Source of the DNA: Planctomycetota bacterium
GTDB lineage: Bacteria > Planctomycetota > Planctomycetia > Pirellulales > Thermoguttaceae
Assembly: GCA_023397045.1 (NCBI GenBank)
Contig: JAEWUR010000544.1
Location: forward strand, 1 to 9,176
Direction: 5' to 3'
Length of the DNA: 9,176 nucleotides
The notes below the pieces were generated by a model. That model was not told the origin of the DNA and searched no databases. It was given only the letters and a program-made list of their open reading frames with translations. This document shows positions 1 through 7,348 of this stretch, in pieces. The stretch's first letter is position 1. Every line of letters begins with the position of its first letter. A program made the translations under genes and the position numbers.

Positions 1-96
1 CCACGCTTGTCGTGGGCATGATAATTAGCCGAAAACTCGCAACATGCCCACGACAAGCGTGGGCATGGCACCCATCACCGCACGGCTGACAAAGCA
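1..96 (-). repeat. Composite palindromic repeat, family A, copy 1 (truncated by window edge)
   Basis: This is the reverse-complement copy of the element at 7559-7665. The visible parts are most of one arm (1-20), a 22-nt asymmetric centre (21-42), a complete 31-nt arm (43-73) and a 23-nt tail (74-96). The arm holds the hairpin CATGCCCACG/CGTGGGCATG around a 5-nt loop. Compared with copy 2, I count two mismatches in the centre, one in the tail and none in the visible arm sequence. Homology stops sharply at 96. The design resembles REP/BIME elements, short palindromes mobilised in trans by RAYT transposases, but no such gene is visible, so that family assignment is inference. Confidence 0.9.
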
Positions 97-215
97 CCAG
101 TTCAACCGCAACCCGGTTCCATCCAGGGGGTTCACGATAAACACCCGCCGAAACACGCCCCTATCGTGGGGCAGAAAAATCCGCTGAAAGAGCCAAATTC
201 CATCGCGGTATTTGC

Positions 216-244
216 TTGACAATTTTTTCACCTTTTTCTACAGT
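216..244 (+). promoter_or_regulatory. Sigma-70-like promoter upstream of the PEP-CTERM gene
   Basis: A perfect -35 hexamer TTGACA (216-221) is followed by a 17-nt AT-rich spacer and a -10-like TACAGT (239-244, four of six matches to TATAAT). Transcription would begin near 251, giving a leader of about 160 nt. Spacing and the perfect -35 support the call; the weak -10 lowers it. Confidence 0.5.
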
Positions 245-397
245 AACAATTGTGTAAACTCTCAGGGATTGCCGTTTTTGTCTGCCTCGCGTGTAATGGA
301 TGAGATCGCGAGATAGCGACAACAGGCTCCGTTACCCCGCGGAAACACACACTTTTCGCTCAAATGCACTTTCCTTCCTTTTTTTCTTTTCAACGTT

Positions 398-402
398 GGA
401 GG
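398..402 (+). promoter_or_regulatory. Ribosome binding site for the PEP-CTERM gene
   Basis: GGAGG lies 7 nt before the ATG at 410. It fixes this start and stands out here, because several other genes in the window lack a recognisable Shine-Dalgarno site. Confidence 0.8.
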
Positions 403-409
403 TGTAGTT

Positions 410-1099
410 ATGAAGCAGTTATTACTGATTCTGACAGTCTTTTCGCTGCTTGCGCCGGCGGCGTTGGCTGTCGAATTTCCGGCCATGTTGGTCAACCATC
501 TTGATGGCAACGGTGTTACTCCGGCCTCTTTCGCTGGCGGCACCTCGGCCACTTTCACCGGCAATAGCGTAGTCGGAGCAGGCGGCACAACCCAATTGCT
601 GGTCCTCGGCACACCGTCAACACAGGACTTCGCGTTGCACGCAACGATCAGCAGCGATTCGGCTTGCGAGCCGGGGCTTGGCCTTCGCAGCACCGGTTAT
701 AATGGCTATCTCCTGACCGCAAATCTTCACGGCGGATCGTTCAACCTGATCAAAGTCACGGGTGGTGATGCTGACAATCTGGTGTCGAACAATTACGGCT
801 GGCTTAACTCGTCCGGCCAGTACGACATGACCTTCAGCGCTGAAGGGTCAGACCTTTACGCCAAGTTGGTTGACGTAAGCAATCCCGCGAATTATGCCGT
901 CTACAACTACTCCGATAGTAGCTACACAACCGGCAATTTTGGACTGGTTCTGTTTGCCACCTCCGGAACCGCTGGGTCGCCGATCAATGGAACCTGGACG
1001 AACCTCGATATCGGTGCGCCGGTTCCGGAACCGGGTACGGTCGCCCTCTTGATCGCGGGCTCGTTGGCGCTGCTCGGCTGGCGAATTCGCCGTCGTTAA
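410..1099 (+). CDS. PEP-CTERM sorting domain protein (secreted, unknown function)
   Basis: The 229-residue product has a clear signal peptide (residues 1-20: MKQ, a Leu-rich core, then cleavage after Ala-Leu-Ala). It ends in a textbook PEP-CTERM tail: Val-Pro-Glu-Pro at 205-208, a hydrophobic helix, and a basic end Trp-Arg-Ile-Arg-Arg-Arg. In known systems an exosortase recognises such tails, and the proteins go to the cell surface or extracellular matrix. The mature part (about 21-200) is rich in Gly, Ser, Thr and Asn with alternating hydrophobic residues. That suggests an all-beta, concanavalin/LamG-like fold, but I see no catalytic motif, so this is inference. The start is fixed by a good GGAGG site. 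It is a single-gene unit with its own promoter and terminator. No exosortase gene is visible. Confidence 0.88.
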   Translation: MKQLLLILTVFSLLAPAALAVEFPAMLVNHLDGNGVTPASFAGGTSATFTGNSVVGAGGTTQLLVLGTPSTQDFALHATISSDSACEPGLGLRSTGYNGYLLTANLHGGSFNLIKVTGGDADNLVSNNYGWLNSSGQYDMTFSAEGSDLYAKLVDVSNPANYAVYNYSDSSYTTGNFGLVLFATSGTAGSPINGTWTNLDIGAPVPEPGTVALLIAGSLALLGWRIRRR

Positions 1100-1140
1100 G
1101 AGCCTCGCACTGACAAATTGAACGCTTTTTGAGCATCGAG

Positions 1141-1175
1141 AAGCCCATGGGCCTCAAAACCCATGGGCTTTTTTT
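1141..1175 (+). terminator. Intrinsic terminator after the PEP-CTERM gene
   Basis: A perfect 11-bp stem, AAGCCCATGGG (1141-1151) paired with CCCATGGGCTT (1160-1170), encloses an 8-nt loop and runs directly into a T tract to 1175. It lies 41 nt after the stop codon and separates this gene from lysS. It is the only canonical rho-independent terminator I see in the window. Confidence 0.93.
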
Positions 1176-1189
1176 GTTGCCAGTTGACA

Positions 1190-1217
1190 TTGACCTAATT
1201 CGCCATTCAACTAGAAT
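1190..1217 (+). promoter_or_regulatory. Sigma-70-like promoter of lysS
   Basis: TTGACC (1190-1195) and TAGAAT (1212-1217) each match the consensus at five of six positions and are 16 nt apart. Transcription would start near 1224, leaving a leader of about 40 nt before the lysS ATG. An overlapping TTGACA at 1184-1189 is too far from the -10 to be the partner. The position directly behind the upstream terminator fits. Confidence 0.6.
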
Positions 1218-1262
1218 GCCCCACGCCGTAATCTCTACCCATTTATCCTTACCAACGCCCCG

Positions 1263-2837
<1,575 letters not shown>

Positions 2838-2858
2838 TTTGAAATTTGAGATTCGAGA
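2838..2858. repeat. 7-nt tandem repeat, TTTGARA type
   Basis: Immediately after the lysS stop codon come three 7-nt units: TTTGAAA, TTTGAGA, TTCGAGA. The tract is short and could be chance alone, but it shares its period with three other tracts in this window whose sequences are unrelated. Confidence 0.6.
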
Positions 2859-2877
2859 TCTCCGGAGCGCCGTCGAA

Positions 2878-2893
2878 GGCGGGCAAGCCCGCC
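2878..2893. repeat. Short GC-rich hairpin
   Basis: GGCGGGC and GCCCGCC are separated by two bases, realistically a 6-bp stem with a CAAG loop. No T tract follows on either strand, so it is not a canonical terminator. It may help end or stabilise the lysS transcript, or be another dispersed palindrome. Confidence 0.6.
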
Positions 2894-2920
2894 CGCTACA
2901 CGCGGTTTGAGAACAACTAA

Positions 2921-2973
2921 TCCCTAGCCCCTAGCCCCTAGCCCCTAATCCCCAACCCCTTCCCCCCGCCCCC
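2921..2973. repeat. C-rich 7-nt tandem repeat abutting the permease start codon
   Basis: Units TCCCTAG, CCCCTAG, CCCCTAG, CCCCTAA, TCCCCAA, CCCCTTC repeat every 7 nt from 2921 to 2962. They continue as nearly pure C to 2973, directly before the ATG at 2974. The opposite strand carries at least six runs of three or more G separated by short linkers, a strong G-quadruplex pattern. The tract occupies the place where a ribosome binding site would be. Confidence 0.85.
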
Positions 2974-4488
2974 ATGTACAAATACCTGCTCTGCTGGCGT
3001 TACCTCCGCACGCGATGGATCGCGTTGGCGTCGATCATCAGCGTCATGCTGGGCGTGGCCACGATGATTGTGGTCAACGGCGTGATGGAGGGCTTCACGA
3101 CCGAGATGCAAAACCGCATCCACGGTATCATCTCCGACATCGTCTTCGAGGCACAGAGCTTCGAGGGCATGCCCTACACGCCGTGGCTGGAAGATCAGAT
3201 TCGGCAGGCGGGCGGCGGCGACATCGAGGGCATGTCGCCCACGGTGGCCGTGCCTGCAATGCTCAGCTTCAAATACGGCGGTCGAACCGTTTACAAGCAG
3301 ATCCAACTGATCGGAATCGACCCGAAGACTCAGAGCAACGTCAGCGATTTCGGCAAGTATCTCCAGCATCCGGCCAACCGACGCGCGATGAGTTTCGATC
3401 TTCAGGCAGGCGGATACGACACGCGCGACCATCAGGCCGGCAGCGAAGCTCGCGAACGCAAACAGTTGGCCAACGCCGGCTGGGAACACCGCCGCCAAGC
3501 GGCTCGAATCCGGAAGATGGAGCAGGAAATCGCGCCGACCGAACGATCCGACGCACCGACCTCGCCGCTGCCCGCCAACGATCCCTTTGCCAAGCATCAG
3601 CCGAAAGAAAACGTCTTCGATCCCGAGAAGCAGCAGCATCCCGGCGTCGTCTTGGGCATCGCGATGGTCAGCATCCGCACGGTCGACGGCGAGGACCATT
3701 TCTATGCCAAGCCCGGCGATGACGTCGTACTGACCACGTTCACCGCCGGCGAACGCCCGCAGCCGACGCCCAACCACTTCACCGTCGTCGATCTCTACGA
3801 GAGCAAGATGAGCGAATACGACTCCAGTTTCGTGTTCGTACCGATCGCCGTGCTGCAAAAAATGCGGGGAATGATCGATCCTTCGACCGGCGAGGGCTTG
3901 GTCAACGCCATCCAGATCAAACTTCGTCCCGGAGCCGACGGCGATGCGGTCCGCGACCGCCTCCGCGCGAAGTTCCGGCCCGACATGTTCAGCATCTACA
4001 CGTGGCGCGACAAACAGGGCCCTCTGCTGGCCGCCGTCCACATGGAAACGACGATCCTGAACATTTTGCTGTTTCTCATCATCGCCGTGGCCGGGTTCGG
4101 CATCCTGGCCATCTTCTACATGATCGTCGTCGAGAAGACCCGCGACATCGGCATCCTGAAATCACTCGGCGCCTCGGGCAGCGGCGTGATGGGCATCTTC
4201 CTTGCCTACGGCCTGTCGCTCGGCATGGTCGGCTCGGGCGTCGGCATGGTCATCGGCCTGCTGATCGTCCGCAACATCAACACGATTGCCGACGGGCTGG
4301 CATGGCTGACCGGCCGCCCGGTGTTCGATCCGTCGATCTACTACTTCTACAAAATCCCCGCGATCGTCCAGCCGTGGACCGTCGTGTGGATCGTCGCCGG
4401 CGCCTTGGGAATCGCCGTAGCCGCCAGCGTCCTGCCGGCGCGACGTGCCGCCCGACTACATCCCGTGGAGGCCTTGCGTTATGAATAG
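2974..4488 (+). CDS. LolC/LolE-like ABC transporter permease (MacB/FtsX family)
   Basis: This 504-residue inner-membrane protein probably pairs with the ATPase encoded next. It has the family topology: one N-terminal membrane helix (about 17-37), a large periplasmic domain, then three C-terminal helices (about 361-385, 405-431, 466-487). The FtsX-type motifs EKTRDIGILKSLGA (387-400) and the end PARRAARLHPVEALRYE (488-504) are diagnostic. LolC/E proteins extract outer-membrane lipoproteins; related MacB-type permeases move other substrates, so the cargo here is inferred. It is about 100 residues longer than E. coli LolC/E because of a hydrophilic, charged insert at about 132-222, with a helix-prone stretch at 155-188. 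No Shine-Dalgarno precedes the ATG; the N-terminal Tyr-Lys-Tyr-Leu-x-x-Arg-Tyr pattern supports this start. Confidence 0.9.
   Translation: MYKYLLCWRYLRTRWIALASIISVMLGVATMIVVNGVMEGFTTEMQNRIHGIISDIVFEAQSFEGMPYTPWLEDQIRQAGGGDIEGMSPTVAVPAMLSFKYGGRTVYKQIQLIGIDPKTQSNVSDFGKYLQHPANRRAMSFDLQAGGYDTRDHQAGSEARERKQLANAGWEHRRQAARIRKMEQEIAPTERSDAPTSPLPANDPFAKHQPKENVFDPEKQQHPGVVLGIAMVSIRTVDGEDHFYAKPGDDVVLTTFTAGERPQPTPNHFTVVDLYESKMSEYDSSFVFVPIAVLQKMRGMIDPSTGEGLVNAIQIKLRPGADGDAVRDRLRAKFRPDMFSIYTWRDKQGPLLAAVHMETTILNILLFLIIAVAGFGILAIFYMIVVEKTRDIGILKSLGASGSGVMGIFLAYGLSLGMVGSGVGMVIGLLIVRNINTIADGLAWLTGRPVFDPSIYYFYKIPAIVQPWTVVWIVAGALGIAVAASVLPARRAARLHPVEALRYE
4465..4471 (+). promoter_or_regulatory. Possible ribosome binding site for the ATPase gene
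   Basis: GTGGAGG ends 9 nt before ATG 4481. It is part of the codons for the conserved His-Pro-Val-Glu-Ala end of the permease, so the match may be accidental. If real, it supports coupled translation of the overlapping pair. Confidence 0.5.
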
Positions 4489-5311
4489 TGAACTCACGCA
4501 GATGTCGACACGAAATATAACGAAAAATGATGAATGCGGAATGATGAATGATGAATTGTCGGCAGAGGCCGTCGGAGTTCATCCTTCGCCAATGACAGTT
4601 CACCATTCCCACGCACAGGCCGATCAGTTGCGAACCACCGACCTTTTCAAGAGCTATCGCAAGGGTTCGATCGAGGTGCCGGTGTTGCGCGGCGTCAGCA
4701 TGAGCGTTCGCCAAGGCGAGTTCCTGGCCATTGTCGGTCAAAGCGGCTCGGGCAAGAGCACGCTGCTCCACCTGCTCGGCACGCTCGACGCGCCCGATCG
4801 GGGCGAAATCCACTATGCCGGCCGCCGGATCGACAATCTTGGCGCCAAAGGCCGTGACGCCCTGCGAAATCGCCAGTTCGGCATGATCTTCCAGTTCTAC
4901 CACTTGCTGCCCGAGCTGAGCACCCTCGAAAACGTCCTCACGCCGCTGATGATTGCGCACGGGGCGTTCAGCTACCTCCGAAACCGGCGTCGACATCGGG
5001 CCAGGGCGGTGGAATTGCTCGAAACGGTCGGCCTCGGCCACCGCCTGAAGCACCGTCCCCGCGAACTCTCGGGGGGGGAGATGCAACGGGCCGCCATCGC
5101 CAGGGCGCTGATCGCCGAGCCCGAACTGCTCCTGGCCGACGAGCCCACCGGAAACCTCGACCAAGCCACCGGGCAGGAAATTATCCGGATCCTCCGAACC
5201 TTGAACCGCCAACAAAACCTCACTATAGTAATGGTCACACACGATCGTGCCGTGGCCGATCAGGCCGACCGGATCGTCCGGCTGGCCGAAGGAAGAATTG
5301 AAAGAGATTAG
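4481..5311 (+). CDS. lolD: LolD-like ABC transporter ATP-binding protein
   Basis: This ATPase energises the permease encoded just upstream. From ATG 4481 it has 276 residues: Walker A GQSGSGKST (86-94), the Q-loop glutamine (138), signature LSGGE (196-200), Walker B LLLADEP followed by TGNLD (216-227) and the H-loop His in VTHD (254). The wording DEPTGNLD is typical of the LolD/MacB/FtsE group. ATG 4481 overlaps the permease end by 8 nt and has a GGAGG upstream. However, it yields about 48 residues ahead of the ABC domain, and these read through a 7-nt repeat (4522-4556) and an inverted repeat. An in-frame ATG at 4592 would give 239 residues, close to E. coli LolD (about 233), but has only a distant GGAG. 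Function is firm, start is not. Confidence 0.92.
   Translation: MNSELTQMSTRNITKNDECGMMNDELSAEAVGVHPSPMTVHHSHAQADQLRTTDLFKSYRKGSIEVPVLRGVSMSVRQGEFLAIVGQSGSGKSTLLHLLGTLDAPDRGEIHYAGRRIDNLGAKGRDALRNRQFGMIFQFYHLLPELSTLENVLTPLMIAHGAFSYLRNRRRHRARAVELLETVGLGHRLKHRPRELSGGEMQRAAIARALIAEPELLLADEPTGNLDQATGQEIIRILRTLNRQQNLTIVMVTHDRAVADQADRIVRLAEGRIERD
4522..4556. repeat. 7-nt tandem repeat, GATGAAT type, inside the lolD start region
   Basis: Five consecutive 7-nt units: GAAAAAT, GATGAAT, GCGGAAT, GATGAAT, GATGAAT. The unit is not a multiple of three, so each repeat is read in a shifted frame, giving the odd peptide NDECGMMNDEL if lolD starts at 4481. This points to inserted or expanded non-coding repeat rather than evolved protein sequence. 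Confidence 0.85.
4546..4608. repeat. Imperfect inverted repeat at the lolD start region
   Basis: A 15-nt left arm (4546-4560) pairs with 4594-4608 at 13 Watson-Crick positions plus one G-U and one mismatch, around a 33-nt loop. The left arm is built from the last repeat units, and the right arm begins within the alternative ATG at 4592. In RNA it could affect initiation of lolD, which is inference. Confidence 0.6.
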
Positions 5312-5332
5312 GAGGCAGGGATTGGAGGTAGG
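5306..5332. repeat. Degenerate purine-rich repeat across the lolD stop codon
   Basis: Units GATTAGG, AGGCAGG, GATTGG, AGGTAGG form two near-copies of a 13-14-nt block, in a 7-7-6-7 pattern, starting in the last lolD codons. It is weaker than the other 7-nt tracts and may be coincidental. Confidence 0.45.
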
Positions 5333-5337
5333 AATCC

Positions 5338-5402
5338 GTAGGTTATGCTTCAGCATAACATAAGAAACGCTCGGATTTTTGTTATGCTAAAGCATAACCT
5401 AC
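5338..5402. repeat. Composite palindromic repeat, family B
   Basis: Two 22-nt inverted arms (5338-5359 and 5381-5402) differ at one base and flank a 21-nt centre. Each arm is itself a hairpin: GTTATGCT pairs with AGCATAAC around two bases. The design matches family A elements in this window, although arm sequences are unrelated. It fills the lolD-ilvE junction. Without a T tract it is not a standard terminator, though in RNA it would be a stable structure. Confidence 0.9.
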
Positions 5403-5404
5403 TC

Positions 5405-5446
5405 CTGACCCCTACCCCCTGCCCCCTGTTCCCTGACCCCTGACCC
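5405..5446. repeat. C-rich 7-nt tandem repeat upstream of ilvE
   Basis: Six 7-nt units: CTGACCC, CTACCCC, CTGCCCC, CTGTTCC, CTGACCC, CTGACCC. The tract ends 9 nt before the ilvE ATG at 5456 and replaces any recognisable ribosome binding site. The opposite strand has repeated G runs and is G-quadruplex-prone. The unit is related in composition, but not identical, to the tract before the permease gene. Confidence 0.88.
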
Positions 5447-5455
5447 CTCTCACGC

Positions 5456-6313
5456 ATGTCTCTCAAAATCTACATCTCCGGCGAGCTTTTCGACAAAGAG
5501 GACGCAAAAATCAGCGTCTACGACCACGGCCTGCTCTATGGAGATGGCGTTTTCGAAGGCATTCGCAGCTATTCGGGCAAGGTCTTCCGCATGGACGAGC
5601 ACCTCGATCGTCTGTGGAACTCGGCCAAGGCCATCTGGTTGACGGTCCCCATGACAAAGCCGGAAATGGCCAAAGCCATCAACGACACGCTCGCCGTCAA
5701 CGGCATCAAAGACGGCTACATCCGCGTCGTGGTCACGCGCGGCGCCGGCACGTTGGGTCTCGACCCAAACAGATGCAGCGATCCCCGCGTGATCATCATC
5801 GCCGACAAAATTTCGCTCTATCCCGAGGAGTTGTACCAGAAGGGTTTGGAGATTGTCACCGTCAGCGTGTCGCGGACGCATCCGGCCGCGCTCAGCCCGC
5901 GAATCAAGTCGTTGAACTACCTGAACAACATCCTGGCCAAGATCGAAGGGCTTCAGGCCGGCTGCATCGAGGCCATGATGCTCAATCACAAGGGCGAAAT
6001 CGCCGAATGCACCGGCGACAACGTCTTCCTGGTGCGCGGCAAGCGATTGCTGACCCCGTCGATCGACGCCGGCATCCTCGAAGGCATCACCCGTGACGCC
6101 GTCATCGGACTGGCACGCGAGCGGGGCATCGAGGTCTGCGAAATTCCGCTGACGAAACACGACGTCTATATCGCCGACGAATGCTTCCTCACAGGCACCG
6201 CAGCCGAGATCGTGCCCGTGGTGAAAGTCGACAGCCGGCCGATCGGCGACGGAGTCCCCGGCCCGATCACGCGCGACCTGATCGCCCGATTCCACGAACT
6301 CACCAGAAAGTGA
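5456..6313 (+). CDS. ilvE: Branched-chain amino acid aminotransferase (class IV, PLP)
   Basis: The enzyme transfers amino groups between Leu, Ile or Val and 2-oxoglutarate using pyridoxal phosphate in the cytoplasm. The 285-residue length fits bacterial and archaeal IlvE. Landmarks are YDHGLLYGDGVFEGIRSY (22-39), the PLP-binding lysine (151) in RIKSLNYLNN, the cofactor-contacting glutamate in EIAECTGDNVF (181-191), GILEGITRDAV (206-216) and the phosphate-region loop TGTAAEIVPV (246-255). These favour IlvE over D-alanine aminotransferase or aminodeoxychorismate lyase, which share the fold; substrate choice is still inference. There is no Shine-Dalgarno, because the start follows a C-rich tract. 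It is separated from lolD by 144 nt of repeats and precedes the DedA gene by 10 nt, so those two are probably co-transcribed. Confidence 0.9.
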   Translation: MSLKIYISGELFDKEDAKISVYDHGLLYGDGVFEGIRSYSGKVFRMDEHLDRLWNSAKAIWLTVPMTKPEMAKAINDTLAVNGIKDGYIRVVVTRGAGTLGLDPNRCSDPRVIIIADKISLYPEELYQKGLEIVTVSVSRTHPAALSPRIKSLNYLNNILAKIEGLQAGCIEAMMLNHKGEIAECTGDNVFLVRGKRLLTPSIDAGILEGITRDAVIGLARERGIEVCEIPLTKHDVYIADECFLTGTAAEIVPVVKVDSRPIGDGVPGPITRDLIARFHELTRK

Positions 6314-6323
6314 GCCCGGTTCG

Positions 6324-6980
6324 ATGGATTGGATGGGATGGATCACGTGGTTCGCCGATGTCTTTCTCCACCTCGACAAGCATCTTGCCGAGGTGATTAA
6401 GGACTATGGCCTTTGGACGTATCTGATCCTGCTGACGATCATTTTCTGTGAGACGGGCCTGGTCGTCACGCCGTTTCTGCCGGGCGATTCGCTGCTGTTC
6501 GCGGCCGGCGCCCTCGCGGCCGGCGACAGTCAACCGCTCGATCCGCTCTGGCTGTTCATCCTCTTGAGCGCGGCCGCCATCGCCGGCGATACGGTCAACT
6601 ATTGGATCGGCGCCTACATCGGTCCGCGCGCGTTCAGCGGCAATGTCCGGTTCCTGAAAAAGGAATACCTCGACCGCACGCACGCCTTCTACGAAAAATA
6701 CGGCGGAAAGACGATCATCATCGCAAGGTTCGTCCCGATCGTCCGCACGTTTGCCCCATTTGTCGCCGGCATCGGAGCGATGAACTATCCGAAGTTCATC
6801 CTTTACAATATCGTCGGCGGCATCGCCTGGGTGGCGCTGTTCGTCTTCGGCGGATACTGGTTCGGCAACCTACCGCTGGTGAAAGAGAACTTCTCGATCG
6901 TCGTGATCGCCATCATCATCATCTCGGTGATGCCGATGGCCGTCGAGTATCTGAGAGCCCGGGCAAAAGAAAAACATTAG
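6324..6980 (+). CDS. DedA-family membrane protein (SNARE-associated/VTT domain)
   Basis: This 218-residue integral membrane protein matches the DedA family, which in bacteria has been linked to undecaprenyl-phosphate or phospholipid recycling, envelope integrity and proton-motive-force-dependent drug tolerance. Characteristic segments are ETGLVVTPFLPGDSLLF (43-59), with the acidic residues conserved in YqjA/YghB-type members, GDTVNYWIGAYIG (88-100), and ARFVPIVRTFAPFVAGIGAM (134-153), with the essential-type arginines. Hydrophobic segments lie at about 31-50, 54-67, 75-95, 156-178 and 190-206. The ATG lies 10 nt after the ilvE stop without a clear ribosome binding site; an alternative ATG is at 6333. 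The exact lipid substrate cannot be read from sequence. Confidence 0.93.
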   Translation: MDWMGWITWFADVFLHLDKHLAEVIKDYGLWTYLILLTIIFCETGLVVTPFLPGDSLLFAAGALAAGDSQPLDPLWLFILLSAAAIAGDTVNYWIGAYIGPRAFSGNVRFLKKEYLDRTHAFYEKYGGKTIIIARFVPIVRTFAPFVAGIGAMNYPKFILYNIVGGIAWVALFVFGGYWFGNLPLVKENFSIVVIAIIIISVMPMAVEYLRARAKEKH

Positions 6981-7006
6981 TAGGCCCAGGATTCGGCAAG
7001 ACGCAA

Positions 7007-7321
7007 TCACATGCTACCATTCGCATGCGAAATGACGGCACTGCTGACCGGTAGATTGACGATCGGCAACGGCGTCCGCTTCGACTTGGCCTTCTCGGCA
7101 TCGAGCAGCTTCTGAAGGGCTTCCGGCATGCGAGGTTTCCCGCCGAACATGTAATGAAGATCGGCGTGCATCTGCATGCACAGCACATACGTCTGGCGGG
7201 CCTCGTCGTTTTCGAGCAACAAATCCTCGAGCCGCGAGACCTCGGTCTCACTCGCCTGATCGTCGATCATCGCCCAAGTCAACTCCTGGACCTCGTTCAG
7301 CAGTTCTTCGGTTGCATTCAT
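7007..7321 (-). CDS. Small planctomycete protein resembling the N-terminus of FecR/anti-sigma-type proteins
   Basis: The 104-residue soluble product has two helix-rich parts. Residues 1-58 carry ELLNEVQELTWAMIDDQASE, then R30-LEDLLL, DEARQTYV and MHADLHYMF. I recognise this from memory as the pattern that opens many planctomycete FecR-like and LamG-like membrane regulators paired with ECF sigma factors. Here there is no membrane helix and no FecR domain; after a basic stretch (77-82) the chain ends in a short hydrophobic, Pro-rich tail. It may be a stand-alone adaptor or a shortened relative; function is unknown. ATG 7321 is chosen because GAGG lies 11 nt upstream; a GTG at 7348 would add nine residues. 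It converges with the DedA gene, with 26 nt between stops. No sigma factor gene is adjacent. Confidence 0.75.
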   Translation of the reverse strand: MNATEELLNEVQELTWAMIDDQASETEVSRLEDLLLENDEARQTYVLCMQMHADLHYMFGGKPRMPEALQKLLDAEKAKSKRTPLPIVNLPVSSAVISHANGSM

Positions 7322-7348
7322 GAAAAACGTATCCTCAATGGGAACCAC

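Larger units (their letters stand above)
97..409. other. Gene-free stretch: promoter and long leader of the PEP-CTERM gene
   Basis: About 310 bases lie between the palindromic repeat and the next start codon. Positions 97-215 show no gene I trust; a minus-strand frame crosses it but ends inside the repeat. A promoter-like pair lies at 216-244. The presumed leader after it, about 250-409, ends in a strongly pyrimidine-rich tract (about 369-390, mostly T with some C) just before the ribosome binding site. I looked for known riboswitch cores and a sigma-54 type GG/GC pair and recognised none. Confidence 0.6.

Noticed and set aside
25..231. Minus-strand 68-residue open frame at the left edge
   Set aside because: It starts with GTG without a convincing ribosome binding site, resembles no family I know, and its end (Ala-Met-Pro-Thr-Leu-Val-Val-Gly) is simply the palindromic repeat in translation.
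280..345. Possible riboswitch core in the PEP-CTERM leader
   Set aside because: A few GC-rich pieces can pair, but I could not match the conserved cores of c-di-GMP, cobalamin, SAM or TPP riboswitches.
2878..2893. Hairpin after lysS as an intrinsic terminator
   Set aside because: The stem is GC-rich but is followed by a C-rich, T-poor sequence on the plus strand; no U tract would form.
2921..2962. Telomere-like repeat suggesting a linear replicon end
   Set aside because: The CCCCTAG units resemble eukaryotic telomere repeats, but they lie inside a continuous gene run between lysS and the permease and are short and imperfect.
5338..5402. Family B palindrome as a rho-independent terminator between lolD and ilvE
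   Set aside because: It forms stable stems, but the T run (5376-5381) lies in the centre between the arms, not after the final stem, so the terminator layout is missing.
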